Source: an uncultured Clostridia bacterium (GTDB lineage: Bacteria > Bacillota > Clostridia > Oscillospirales > Acutalibacteraceae). From it: DNA of 64,000 nucleotides. This document shows positions 35,208-43,481 of this stretch, one piece after another (position 1 is the stretch's first letter; every line of letters starts with the position of its first letter). The notes below the pieces were generated by a model that saw nothing but the letters and a program-made list of their open reading frames with translations, was not told the origin of the DNA and ran no database searches. The translations under genes were made by a program, and so were the position numbers. The stretch spans positions 1-64,000 of the forward strand of contig CALHND010000017.1 in NCBI GenBank assembly GCA_938034875.1. Reading direction: 5' to 3'.

Positions 35208-35498
35208 TTATCCACCGAGAAAATCATCCAGTGAATCCAGAAGTGCATTTTCTTCTTCGGATACAGCAGAATGGGTTTCCGTTGTAGGTGACGCCGCAAC
35301 AGAAATGTTTTGTAAGCATTCCCGTATTGTCTTTCGAATAAGCTCGGATATTTTTGTATCGTCCGGCTCAAAATAAGCATTGATTGCAGTAATGATTGTT
35401 TTATTCCGTGAAGCATCAGCTTCTTGCAAATGCTCCCACGCTTTGTGGTCAGCATGGTTTTCAAGATAAAACCGGACACTGATGCATTTTTGTTTCAT
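35208..35498 (-). CDS. Small partner of the ParM-like protein
   Basis: 96 residues, overlapping the ParM-like gene by 4 bases. The N-terminus (ISVRFYLENHADHKAWEHL) is ribbon-helix-helix-like, and the acidic tail (SEEENALLDSLDDFLGG) could contact the actin-like filament. This is the architecture of ParR/StbB-type adaptors, which link a DNA site to ParM. The role is inferred from size, layout and gene order. Confidence 0.7.
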   Translation of the reverse strand: MKQKCISVRFYLENHADHKAWEHLQEADASRNKTIITAINAYFEPDDTKISELIRKTIRECLQNISVAASPTTETHSAVSEEENALLDSLDDFLGG

Positions 35499-36421
35499 AC
35501 CTTACCACCACTGCGAATCAACTTCATTTCAAGCATTCGTTCATAACCTTTGGCTGTAGCACAGATATCATCGTTGATGGTAACGCGTTTCTCATCAAAG
35601 TTTCCGAAATTGCGAATCAGGCATCCACCGCCGCCGACTACATACAGGCGCATCAACTTTGAGTCATAACCATGTTCTCTAAGTCTCCGGAATATACCGC
35701 CCACATATTCTGTTGCTGTGTTTCGGATCGTTTTGAGATAGCTTTCATCAATGTCCGCTGTGCCGAAACGAAGAACACGGGTAATGGTTGCTTCCGGCGG
35801 CTCGGTATGGTGAAGTCGCATAAGCTGCTCCTTAATTTCCAGCATACACTGATGTGTTCCGAATTTCTCGGTATAACATTTGCGGGGATCAGGTTTCTTA
35901 TCGTTTACAAACATTACATTCATTGTGCCGTTTCCGATATCACAGAGCATGTTCACTCCGCTGAAATCCTTGATGTTGTTAATGATAGCCGCAAAACCCT
36001 GCGGATACACATCGGCACCGGCAATATGAATATGATAGTCTTTTCCCTTAAAGGTGTAATCTACTGTTTCTTTCTGAAGCAGATACTTTTTGAAATCATC
36101 TTTTTGCTCTGCCACCCAGGTGAGTGGAAGCCCGGCGGCTATTAATATATCCGCTGAAGATAACTTGCAGATATTCAGTTCTCGTGCTAACGCTGCGAGG
36201 GTGAGCACATAGTAATCTTCATCCTGCATTTTATTAGCCGAGAACTCTTTATGACCTTCACCTATGAGATAATAGCGATTATTCCAAATTAACATATTTT
36301 CCTTGAATATGGGTTCCTTATCCGATGCAAGAATACCTGTTCCGAAACAGCAGTTTGCCGTTTTGATATTTCCGTACCCGTGATCGATACCGATGATTTT
36401 TGTGTTGTTATAGTCTTTCAT
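35495..36421 (-). CDS. ParM/Alp-type actin-like ATPase
   Basis: 308 residues. Actin-fold nucleotide motifs are visible: phosphate 1 IGIDHGYGNIKTAN (residues 9-22), phosphate 2 CDIGNGTMNVMFV (around 160) and the adenosine motif YVVGGGGCLI (around 262). Such proteins form filaments that separate plasmid copies. In a mobile element it may stabilise an extrachromosomal circle. It forms a pair with the gene at 35208. Confidence 0.88.
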   Translation of the reverse strand: MKDYNNTKIIGIDHGYGNIKTANCCFGTGILASDKEPIFKENMLIWNNRYYLIGEGHKEFSANKMQDEDYYVLTLAALARELNICKLSSADILIAAGLPLTWVAEQKDDFKKYLLQKETVDYTFKGKDYHIHIAGADVYPQGFAAIINNIKDFSGVNMLCDIGNGTMNVMFVNDKKPDPRKCYTEKFGTHQCMLEIKEQLMRLHHTEPPEATITRVLRFGTADIDESYLKTIRNTATEYVGGIFRRLREHGYDSKLMRLYVVGGGGCLIRNFGNFDEKRVTINDDICATAKGYERMLEMKLIRSGGKV

Positions 36422-36582
36422 TTTCTTTCCTCCGTTTTCTTAATTTCTGGTTTTTGTGAAATCAACAGATTGCAGTATTTTCCGTCCAGTATGAGACAGG
36501 TAGGTTCCGTACACCTCATACATAGGCAGTTATCGAGTTTCTTCCGGTCACTGACCGAAAATGGTATTTTCCTTTCTGACAT
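36418..36582 (-). CDS. Small cysteine-rich protein
   Basis: 54 residues from the ATG at 36582 (GAGAGG upstream). Cysteines occur as CLCMRC...C...C (LDNCLCMRCTEPTCLILDG, then KYC), which could bind zinc or a metal cluster. It resembles, in part, the small Cys-rich proteins common in clostridial mobile elements. It overlaps the ParM-like gene by 4 bases. The coding stretch also contains one copy of a repeated GTATGAGGT...CTCATAC sequence, so part of it may double as a DNA site. Confidence 0.6.
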   Translation of the reverse strand: MSERKIPFSVSDRKKLDNCLCMRCTEPTCLILDGKYCNLLISQKPEIKKTEERK

Positions 36583-36648
36583 TTTTGCCTCTCTTTCTGA
36601 TTTCAGACATAAAAATAACACCTAACGATTTTTCATCATCAATAGGTG

Positions 36649-37563
36649 TTATATGACCTTATCTACAATTTTCTTTTTGCTGAATCCGAAGTCCTCGCCG
36701 GAATACTGCTCATACTGTTTCCCGATCTTACGAATTCGCTTCAATACACCGCTGTGGTTCTGATAGCCGAGCTTGTCCGCAATTTCTTCAAGTGTGCTGC
36801 CATTCATCCGCATTTGCAGAATCCGCTTGTCCTCTTCCGTGAGTGTTGCCATAAAGTCATCAACCTGAACCTTTGCCGTGACATCAAGTTCTACATCGGT
36901 ACTTGTATCCGGCATATCCCATTCCTGGCCGCCGTGAGCTTCTGCGGAATCTTCCTTGTATGCTTCCAGAGATATCATCGGATGCTTTGTTCGGGTGTGA
37001 TACCATTCCCGGTAGAAATCCGTATTCTGTCGGCTGGCACGATAATCGAAATCTTCAAAGCAACGGTATACCTTTGCAGTATCAATTACCGCTTTCATAT
37101 TGTGCTTTTCCATTACTTTTGGAACGAGCCATGAAAACAAGTCAGAGATTTCTTCTTCCGATACATATCCGAACTGTTCAAAGGGCTGAACATTATTCAA
37201 TAGTTTCTCTGCCGTGGGAATAATCTTTTCATCAATCATCCCCTGAATCCAGTATGCTGGAGAATGTGCAAAGATCCATGATGGTTCATAGCCGGAGTAA
37301 ATTTCCCGTTTTGCACCAAGTCCCATAAACGGCCAGACCATAAAAGCGTAAGCATCGATAATGAGTAGACGGAACAAGTCGCTTTCAACAGTGTCAATGG
37401 CATTCCAATCAATTTTCAGCAAGTACGGGTTTCGGGGTAGCTCATTAAGTTCTGCTCCGCATTTCTGAAGAATGGACTTTGGGATGAAGTAGTACGCCGG
37501 GATAAATTCTGCGTTGCGGTACAGTGTGACATCACCGTTTTTGCGTTTCATCATAACAGGCAT
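36649..37563 (-). CDS. Sigma-70 region 4-like helix-turn-helix protein of the element
   Basis: 304 residues, GGAAAGGAGG before the ATG. The C-terminal part EEDKRILQMRMNGSTLEEIA, then DKLGYQNHSGVLKRI, is a sigma-70 region 4-type HTH. The preceding 230 residues resemble no classical sigma region 2 that I can see, though the part rich in Trp and Tyr may be a substitute domain. It is the first gene of the minus-strand backbone, and so a likely transcription regulator of it. Function inferred. Confidence 0.7.
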   Translation of the reverse strand: MPVMMKRKNGDVTLYRNAEFIPAYYFIPKSILQKCGAELNELPRNPYLLKIDWNAIDTVESDLFRLLIIDAYAFMVWPFMGLGAKREIYSGYEPSWIFAHSPAYWIQGMIDEKIIPTAEKLLNNVQPFEQFGYVSEEEISDLFSWLVPKVMEKHNMKAVIDTAKVYRCFEDFDYRASRQNTDFYREWYHTRTKHPMISLEAYKEDSAEAHGGQEWDMPDTSTDVELDVTAKVQVDDFMATLTEEDKRILQMRMNGSTLEEIADKLGYQNHSGVLKRIRKIGKQYEQYSGEDFGFSKKKIVDKVI

Positions 37564-37691
37564 TTTATTCGCCTCCTTTCCAGAGGATAGTGTCCTCTAT
37601 ATATTAAACGGCACAATATCATATTAATTGTTCCTAATTTTCTAAAATAATTATATCATAACCTTTAATAATAGCAACTTTATTCTGTCGA

Positions 37692-37734
37692 TTGCATTAT
37701 GCTATAGCTTATGATATAATATATAATACATAAG
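37692..37734 (+). promoter_or_regulatory. promoter and palindromic operator of the restriction operon
   Basis: TTGCAT (37692-37697), 17 bases, TATAAT (37715-37720). The inverted repeat CTTATG (37708-37713) / CATAAG (37729-37734), extended outward by TATA on each side, is centred over the -10. A regulator bound there would block the promoter; the HTH protein encoded 44 bases further on is the natural candidate. Confidence 0.6.
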
Positions 37735-37777
37735 TATAAAATGGGTTAATTGTATAGTAAAACAAAAGGAGCCGCCT

Positions 37778-37987
37778 ATGGAATTTTTTGAATTAGTTAA
37801 AAAAATTCGGTTGGAACTGGGACTCTCTCAAGAAGGCCTTGCAAGAGAACTGCATGTGGGTTTCACTTCGGTAAATAGATGGGAAAACAACAAAGCCAAA
37901 CCCAATCAAATTGCTCGATATGCGCTAATTGAATTGTGTAAAAACAAGAGCGTGAACCAAGAATTAATTGATCTATTGCAAAAATAA
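37778..37987 (+). CDS. XRE-family HTH regulator, probable controller of the hsd operon
   Basis: 69 residues, nearly all one Cro/C1-type HTH: VKKIRLELGLSQEGLARELH, then VGFTSVNRWENNKAKP. The ATG follows AAAAGGAG. It precedes hsdR by 31 bases, the typical place of controller (C) proteins that time restriction after modification. The operator at 37708-37734 suggests autoregulation. The role is inferred. Confidence 0.85.
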   Translation: MEFFELVKKIRLELGLSQEGLARELHVGFTSVNRWENNKAKPNQIARYALIELCKNKSVNQELIDLLQK

Positions 37988-38017
37988 CCAATATATTAAA
38001 TAAAGGGGGGCGTGATT

Positions 38018-41000
38018 GTGAAATTGGAAAGACAAATTGAAGAATCATTTATAGCAAAGCTGCAGGATTTAAAATATAAATACCGCCAAGACATCAGAGA
38101 TAAGGTGTCGATGGAATCTAACTTCAGAGAGCAATTTGAAAGGCTTAATCGAGTTAAATTGAGTGATTCAGAATTTACACGTTTGAGAGATAGTATCATA
38201 ACTGAAGATGTATTTGCTGCCGCTAAAGCGCTTCGAGAAATGAATACATTTAAGCGTGATGATGATACGCCTTTGCAATATACTCTTATGAACACTAAAG
38301 ATTGGTGTAAAAACGAATTTGAAATCGTTAATCAACTACGAATTAATACAGATAACAGCAATCATCGTTACGATGCAATCATTCTCATAAATGGCATTCC
38401 AGTCGTTCAAATTGAACTGAAATCATTGCAAATCACGCCTAAAAAAGCAATGGAACAAATTGTTAATTATAAAAATGATCCCGGCAATGGATATACAAAT
38501 TCATTGCTCTGCTTTATGCAGCTTTTTATTGTAAGTAACGAAACTAACACCTATTATTTTGCAAACAATCAAGCGGAACATTTTTGCTTCAATGCAGACG
38601 AAAGATTTTTGCCCATATACGAGTACGCTGACAAGGATAATAGAAAGATTACAAACCTCTATGAATTTACTGAAAAATTCTTACCTAAATGTACACTCGG
38701 AGAGTTAATCAGCAGGTACATGGTGCTTGTGGTTTGTGAACAGAAATTGATGATAATGCGTCCATACCAGATTTATGCCGTTAAAGCAATTATGGAATGC
38801 ATTGATGAAAATAGAGGTAACGGATATATTTGGCACACTACCGGAAGTGGTAAAACGCTCACATCATTTAAGACGTCGACACTTTTAAAGGATAATCCCG
38901 AAATTGAAAAGTGTCTATTTGTTGTGGATAGAAAAGATTTGGATAGACAAACCCGGCTGGAATTTAATAAATTTCAAGAAGGTTGCGTGGAAGAAAACAC
39001 CAATACCGAAAGTCTCGTCCGGAGATTAACTTCTGATGATTATAAAGATAAAGTCATCGTTACTACAATTCAAAAACTTGGTTTAGCTCTTGATGAGAGT
39101 AGTAAGCGAAATCAAGAGAAAAAAAAGAAAGGACAACTGACTTTCAAAGAACGGCTGGCAAAACTTCAAAACAAGCGAATGGCCATTATTTTTGACGAAT
39201 GCCATCGCTCCCAATTCGGAGATAATCACGATGCAATCAAAGATTTCTTTCCAAAAGCACAACTTTTTGGTTTTACCGGAACACCTATCTTTGAAGAAAA
39301 TTCTGCCTATAAACAAATAGACGGAACTATTGGTTCATACAGGACTACAGAAGATGTTTTTCAACAGTTGCTTCACGCTTATACTATTACCAACGCTATT
39401 GATGATGGTAATGTATTGCGTTTTCATATTGATTATTTTGAGCCTGATGATTCAAAAAAGGCAGCTAAAGCGGATTCCACACTGAGTAAAAGAAAAATTG
39501 TCGAGACCATTATTTCGAAACACGATGGTTCAACCTATAACAGACGCTACAATGCTATTTTTGCTACGCCATCTATCAATGATGCAATAGAGTATTTTGA
39601 ACTGTTTAAAGAGGTGCAAGAAGAAAACAAAAAAGCAAATGAGAAATTTATGCCTCTGAACATTGCTTGCGTCTTTTCTCCACCAACAGAGGGAAATAAA
39701 GATGCAAAGCAGCGTCAAGATATAGAGCAGCTACAAGAAGATCTTGAGCAAGAAAAGGCAGATAATAAGCAGGAACCAGAGAAGAAAAAAGCCGCACTTA
39801 AAGCAATCATTGATGATTATAATAGCAAATTCAAAACAAGCCACATTGTGAATGAATTTGACCTGTACTATCAAGATGTTCAAAAACGAGTTAAAGACCA
39901 ACAATACAACAATGCAGATTATCCTCATGAAAATAAGATTGACATTATAATTGTTGTTGATATGTTGTTAACCGGCTTTGACTCAAAATATTTGAATACC
40001 TTGTATGTAGACAAAAATCTCAAACAGCATGGTCTAATTCAAGCGTTTTCAAGAACAAACCGCATTCTAAATCCAACTAAACCATATGGAAACATCATTG
40101 ATTTCAGAGGGCAAGAAAAAGAAGTTGATGATGCAATCAAACTCTTTTCAGGCAAGGAAAATGCGGAAAAAGTGAAAGAAATTTGGCTTGTTGATCCTGC
40201 TCCTGTTGTAATCGAAAAGCTGAATAAAGCTGTGAATGCACTTGATAAATTTATGAAATCGCAGGGGCTTGAGTGCAAGCCTGAAGAAGTCAGCAATCTT
40301 AAAGGTGATACAGCTCGTGCAGAATTTATTGATAAATTCAAAGAGGTGCAGAGGTTGAAAACACAGCTTGACCAATATACCGAAATAAAAGAGGAACAAG
40401 CTGAAAAAATCGCAGAACTATTACCCGAAGATATAATGATGGCATTCCGAGGTGCTTATCTTGAAACCGCCGTACGGTTAAAGCAACAACAAGGTAAGGA
40501 TATTGAAAATAAAGCACCTGAGTTGGAACAGCTCGATTTTGAGTTTGTTCTATTCTCCTCTGCCATTATTGACTATGACTATATCATGTCATTGCTTTCT
40601 AAATATACGCAGCCCGATGTTCCAAAGAAAGAAAAGATGACAAAAAAAGAATTGGTTAACCTTATTGCTTCAACCTCAAATCTTATGGATGAACGCAAAG
40701 ATATTGAAGAATATATTGAGGAACTTGATCAATATGTTCAGTCTCTTGATGGCAATAAAGGCTTGAGCGAGAAAGAAGTTATGGAAGGTTATCAAAAATT
40801 CAAAGCAGAAAAATCGACCAAAGAACTTGCCAGAGTGGCAGAAAAACATGGAATTGATAACCAAGCATTGCAATCTTTTGTAGTCGCTATTATGGCAAGA
40901 AAAATTTTTGACGGCGAAAAACTTATTGATTTGTTGGAACCACTTGATCTGGGTTGGCGTGAACGAACAAAAAAAGAGTTAGAACTTATGGAAGACTTGA

Positions 41001-41062
41001 TTCCTCTGCTCAAAAAATTAGCCAATGGGCAGGAGATTATGGGGTTGAAAGCGTATGAATAA
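38018..41062 (+). CDS. hsdR: Type I restriction enzyme, R (translocase/nuclease) subunit
   Basis: Translocates DNA and cuts unmodified DNA at a distance. About 1014 residues from the GTG at 38018 (GGGGGG 7 bases before). The N-terminal PD-(D/E)xK nuclease shows RYDAIILINGIPVVQIELKS. Then comes the SF2 motor: Walker A HTTGSGKTLTS near residue 278, DECH in IIFDECHRSQFGD, FTGTPIF and the motif VI region QAFSRTNRI. A helical C-terminal domain binds HsdM/HsdS. It overlaps hsdS by 8 bases. Confidence 0.96.
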   Translation: MKLERQIEESFIAKLQDLKYKYRQDIRDKVSMESNFREQFERLNRVKLSDSEFTRLRDSIITEDVFAAAKALREMNTFKRDDDTPLQYTLMNTKDWCKNEFEIVNQLRINTDNSNHRYDAIILINGIPVVQIELKSLQITPKKAMEQIVNYKNDPGNGYTNSLLCFMQLFIVSNETNTYYFANNQAEHFCFNADERFLPIYEYADKDNRKITNLYEFTEKFLPKCTLGELISRYMVLVVCEQKLMIMRPYQIYAVKAIMECIDENRGNGYIWHTTGSGKTLTSFKTSTLLKDNPEIEKCLFVVDRKDLDRQTRLEFNKFQEGCVEENTNTESLVRRLTSDDYKDKVIVTTIQKLGLALDESSKRNQEKKKKGQLTFKERLAKLQNKRMAIIFDECHRSQFGDNHDAIKDFFPKAQLFGFTGTPIFEENSAYKQIDGTIGSYRTTEDVFQQLLHAYTITNAIDDGNVLRFHIDYFEPDDSKKAAKADSTLSKRKIVETIISKHDGSTYNRRYNAIFATPSINDAIEYFELFKEVQEENKKANEKFMPLNIACVFSPPTEGNKDAKQRQDIEQLQEDLEQEKADNKQEPEKKKAALKAIIDDYNSKFKTSHIVNEFDLYYQDVQKRVKDQQYNNADYPHENKIDIIIVVDMLLTGFDSKYLNTLYVDKNLKQHGLIQAFSRTNRILNPTKPYGNIIDFRGQEKEVDDAIKLFSGKENAEKVKEIWLVDPAPVVIEKLNKAVNALDKFMKSQGLECKPEEVSNLKGDTARAEFIDKFKEVQRLKTQLDQYTEIKEEQAEKIAELLPEDIMMAFRGAYLETAVRLKQQQGKDIENKAPELEQLDFEFVLFSSAIIDYDYIMSLLSKYTQPDVPKKEKMTKKELVNLIASTSNLMDERKDIEEYIEELDQYVQSLDGNKGLSEKEVMEGYQKFKAEKSTKELARVAEKHGIDNQALQSFVVAIMARKIFDGEKLIDLLEPLDLGWRERTKKELELMEDLIPLLKKLANGQEIMGLKAYE

Positions 41063-42353
41063 GAAAGAAAGAATAAAATTAGTCCCTAAATATAGGTTTC
41101 CTGAGTTTCGGAATTCCGACAGTTGGGATAGAGGTACACTTGCAAAACTTGCAGATAGAGTTGAAGAAAAAGTCGGAGAAAACGAATTAACAACATTAAG
41201 TATTTCCGCCGGCACTGGCTTCGTGTCACAAGCAGAAAAATTTAGCAGAGATATTTCAGGAAATCAGTACAAAAATTATATACACCTTAGAAAAGGAGAT
41301 TTTTCATATAATAAAGGTAATTCAAAAACGTTTCCTCAAGGTTGCATTTACGAACTTATAGAATATGAAGAAGCAGCTGTTCCGAATGCGTTTATCAGTT
41401 TCCACTTTAAGGATAATTATGTTCCATACTTTTATAAAGGGTATTTCGAAAATAATTTTCACGGTAAACAGTTGACAAGATTTATTACAAGTGGAGCCAG
41501 AATGGATGGTCTTTTAAACATAAAAGCATCAGACTTTTTCAGCATTGTTTTACCAACTCCAACAGAAAGAGAAGAACAACAAAAAATAGCAGACTGCCTA
41601 TCCTCTATTGATGACTTAATTTCTGCTGAAGATAAGAAGCTATCAGCACTGAAAGACTACAAAAAAGGCTTAATGCAAAAGCTGTTTCCTGCTGAGGGTA
41701 GGACCGTTCCCGAATGGAGATTCCCGGAGTTTGCAGATTGTACAGAATGGGAGCTTATTCCCATTGGCAAAAAAGTTGATTTGCTGTCTGGTTACGCTTT
41801 TAAAGGGGAGGAAATTTCTCAGAATTGCACAGGCATACCTTTAATGAGGGGAATAAATATAACTGAAGGATGGGTGCGCCATAATCAAGATATAGATAGA
41901 TTTTTTTGTGGCTGTTTAGATGGACTTGAAAAGTATCAATTGCAAAAGAACGATTTAGTTATCGGGATGGATGGATCTAAGGTGGGAAAAAACTCTGCTT
42001 TAATCACAGCAGACGATGTAGGGTCTCTGCTAATTCAGCGTGTTGCTCGTTTGCGAGCAGCGTCTATCGCTACTATAAAATTTGTTTTTCATCACATCAA
42101 TTCAAGTAAATTTCATTCGTATGTTGATAAAATTAATACAAGTAGCGGAATACCTCATATCAGTGCAGCACAAATACAGGAGTTCAAAATTTACTTTCCT
42201 ATAGAGGAAAAGGAACAACAAAAAATTGCTGATTGCCTTTCCTCTGTTGAAGAACTAATCACTGCTCAAACTGATAAAATTGAAGCCTTGAAACAACACA
42301 AAAAAGGCTTGATGCAAGGACTGTTCCCTCTTATTGAGGAGGTAAGCCGATGA
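41055..42353 (+). CDS. hsdS: Type I restriction enzyme, specificity subunit
   Basis: 432 residues, two target-recognition domains of different sequence, each ending in a conserved coiled-coil repeat: EEQQKIADCLSSIDDLISAE with KKGLMQKLFP, and KEQQKIADCLSSVEELITAQ with KKGLMQGLFP. Each half starts with a YRFPEF or WRFPEF block. The two-TRD layout implies a bipartite recognition site whose sequence cannot be read from the protein. It overlaps both neighbours (hsdR by 8 bases, the next gene by an ATGA). Confidence 0.95.
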   Translation: MNKKERIKLVPKYRFPEFRNSDSWDRGTLAKLADRVEEKVGENELTTLSISAGTGFVSQAEKFSRDISGNQYKNYIHLRKGDFSYNKGNSKTFPQGCIYELIEYEEAAVPNAFISFHFKDNYVPYFYKGYFENNFHGKQLTRFITSGARMDGLLNIKASDFFSIVLPTPTEREEQQKIADCLSSIDDLISAEDKKLSALKDYKKGLMQKLFPAEGRTVPEWRFPEFADCTEWELIPIGKKVDLLSGYAFKGEEISQNCTGIPLMRGINITEGWVRHNQDIDRFFCGCLDGLEKYQLQKNDLVIGMDGSKVGKNSALITADDVGSLLIQRVARLRAASIATIKFVFHHINSSKFHSYVDKINTSSGIPHISAAQIQEFKIYFPIEEKEQQKIADCLSSVEELITAQTDKIEALKQHKKGLMQGLFPLIEEVSR

Positions 42354-43471
42354 GCACAAAAAAATACGGCACGCTTAAAAGATTGGCACGCAACATACGA
42401 GATACATTGGGAACTGCAGATACTCCTGATACAAAAAACTACTTTCTTCTTTTTGCCTACAATGGAACTGGTAAAACCAGACTATCAGGAGAGTTTAAGG
42501 ATTTGGGGAAAAAGAAAATTCGTGGGAGTGAAGAACGAACACGAGACACCTTGTACTATAATGCTTTTACAGAGGATCTCTTTACTTGGCAAAACGACTT
42601 AGAAACCGACACAGACAGACATCTTCTTTTTAATACCAATTCTCGTTTTTTTGATGGATTGAAAGATCTTGAAATGGAAACTCGTATCAGAGAATTTTTG
42701 AGAGTTCATGCCGATTTTGACTTTACCATCAATTACGAAGAAGGCTATGTTAGCTTTTCAAGAGAAACCCAAAGTAGAGATGGAACAGAAACCGTTAGTG
42801 GAATAAAAATCTCTCGTGGCGAAGAAAATATGTTTATTTGGTGTTTCTTTCTTGCTATAGTACAGTTGGTAAAGTTAGAAGCGTTATCTTATGATTGGGT
42901 AAAATATATTTACATAGACGACCCAATTTCGTCGCTTGATGATAATAATGTAGTCGCTGTTGCATGTCAGCTTTCAGAATTACTAAAAGATTGTAAAATA
43001 AAAACGGTCATTTCTACCCATCATGCTTTGTTTTTTAATGTCATGTACAATGAGCTTAAGAAGGAAAGCACTGCAAGCCGTTTTTTGAGTTTCAATAAGG
43101 AAATTGGGAAATATATTGTTAAAAATACAGGAGATACGCCGTTTTTTCATCATGTTGCATTATTAAAAGAATTGAGAAAATCTGCCGATAGTGGAAAAGT
43201 TTACACTTATCATTTTAATATCTTAAGAAATATTCTTGAAAAAACAGCAGCGTTTCATGGCTTTGACAACTTTTCGGCTTGCATAAAGCGAGAAGAAGAC
43301 GATCTGGATGGGGTTGTTTATGCTCGAATGACAAATCTTCTGAGCCATGGAAACCATTCCATGTTTAATCCAGTTGAAATGGTTGATGACAACAAGGAAA
43401 TATTTAAAAAGATATTAGATGGATTTATGGAGACATATAAGTTTAACGATGATTTATTTACAGGAGAATAG
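42350..43471 (+). CDS. ABC-type ATPase with candidate PrrC-like anticodon-nuclease domain
   Basis: 373 residues, between hsdS and hsdM. The ATPase part has Walker A AYNGTGKT (36-43), a variant ABC signature ISRGEEN (154-160), Walker B YIYIDDPISSLDD (187-198) and an H-switch ISTHHA (221-226). The end of the protein (from about 265) contains Arg293-x3-Glu297 and His333/His336 in LLSHGNH, matching in order and spacing the Arg-Glu-His triad of E. coli PrrC, a tRNA anticodon nuclease of similar size (396 residues) that also lies inside an hsd operon. It lacks the long coiled coil of RloC. Nuclease activity and tRNA target are inferred. Confidence 0.75.
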   Translation: MSTKKYGTLKRLARNIRDTLGTADTPDTKNYFLLFAYNGTGKTRLSGEFKDLGKKKIRGSEERTRDTLYYNAFTEDLFTWQNDLETDTDRHLLFNTNSRFFDGLKDLEMETRIREFLRVHADFDFTINYEEGYVSFSRETQSRDGTETVSGIKISRGEENMFIWCFFLAIVQLVKLEALSYDWVKYIYIDDPISSLDDNNVVAVACQLSELLKDCKIKTVISTHHALFFNVMYNELKKESTASRFLSFNKEIGKYIVKNTGDTPFFHHVALLKELRKSADSGKVYTYHFNILRNILEKTAAFHGFDNFSACIKREEDDLDGVVYARMTNLLSHGNHSMFNPVEMVDDNKEIFKKILDGFMETYKFNDDLFTGE

Positions 43472-43481
43472 GGGTGCCATT

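Noticed and set aside
35174..35479. 101-codon frame overlapping the 96-residue ParM partner
   Set aside because: It overlaps a better frame with a 4-base overlap to the ParM-like gene and has no supporting start site.
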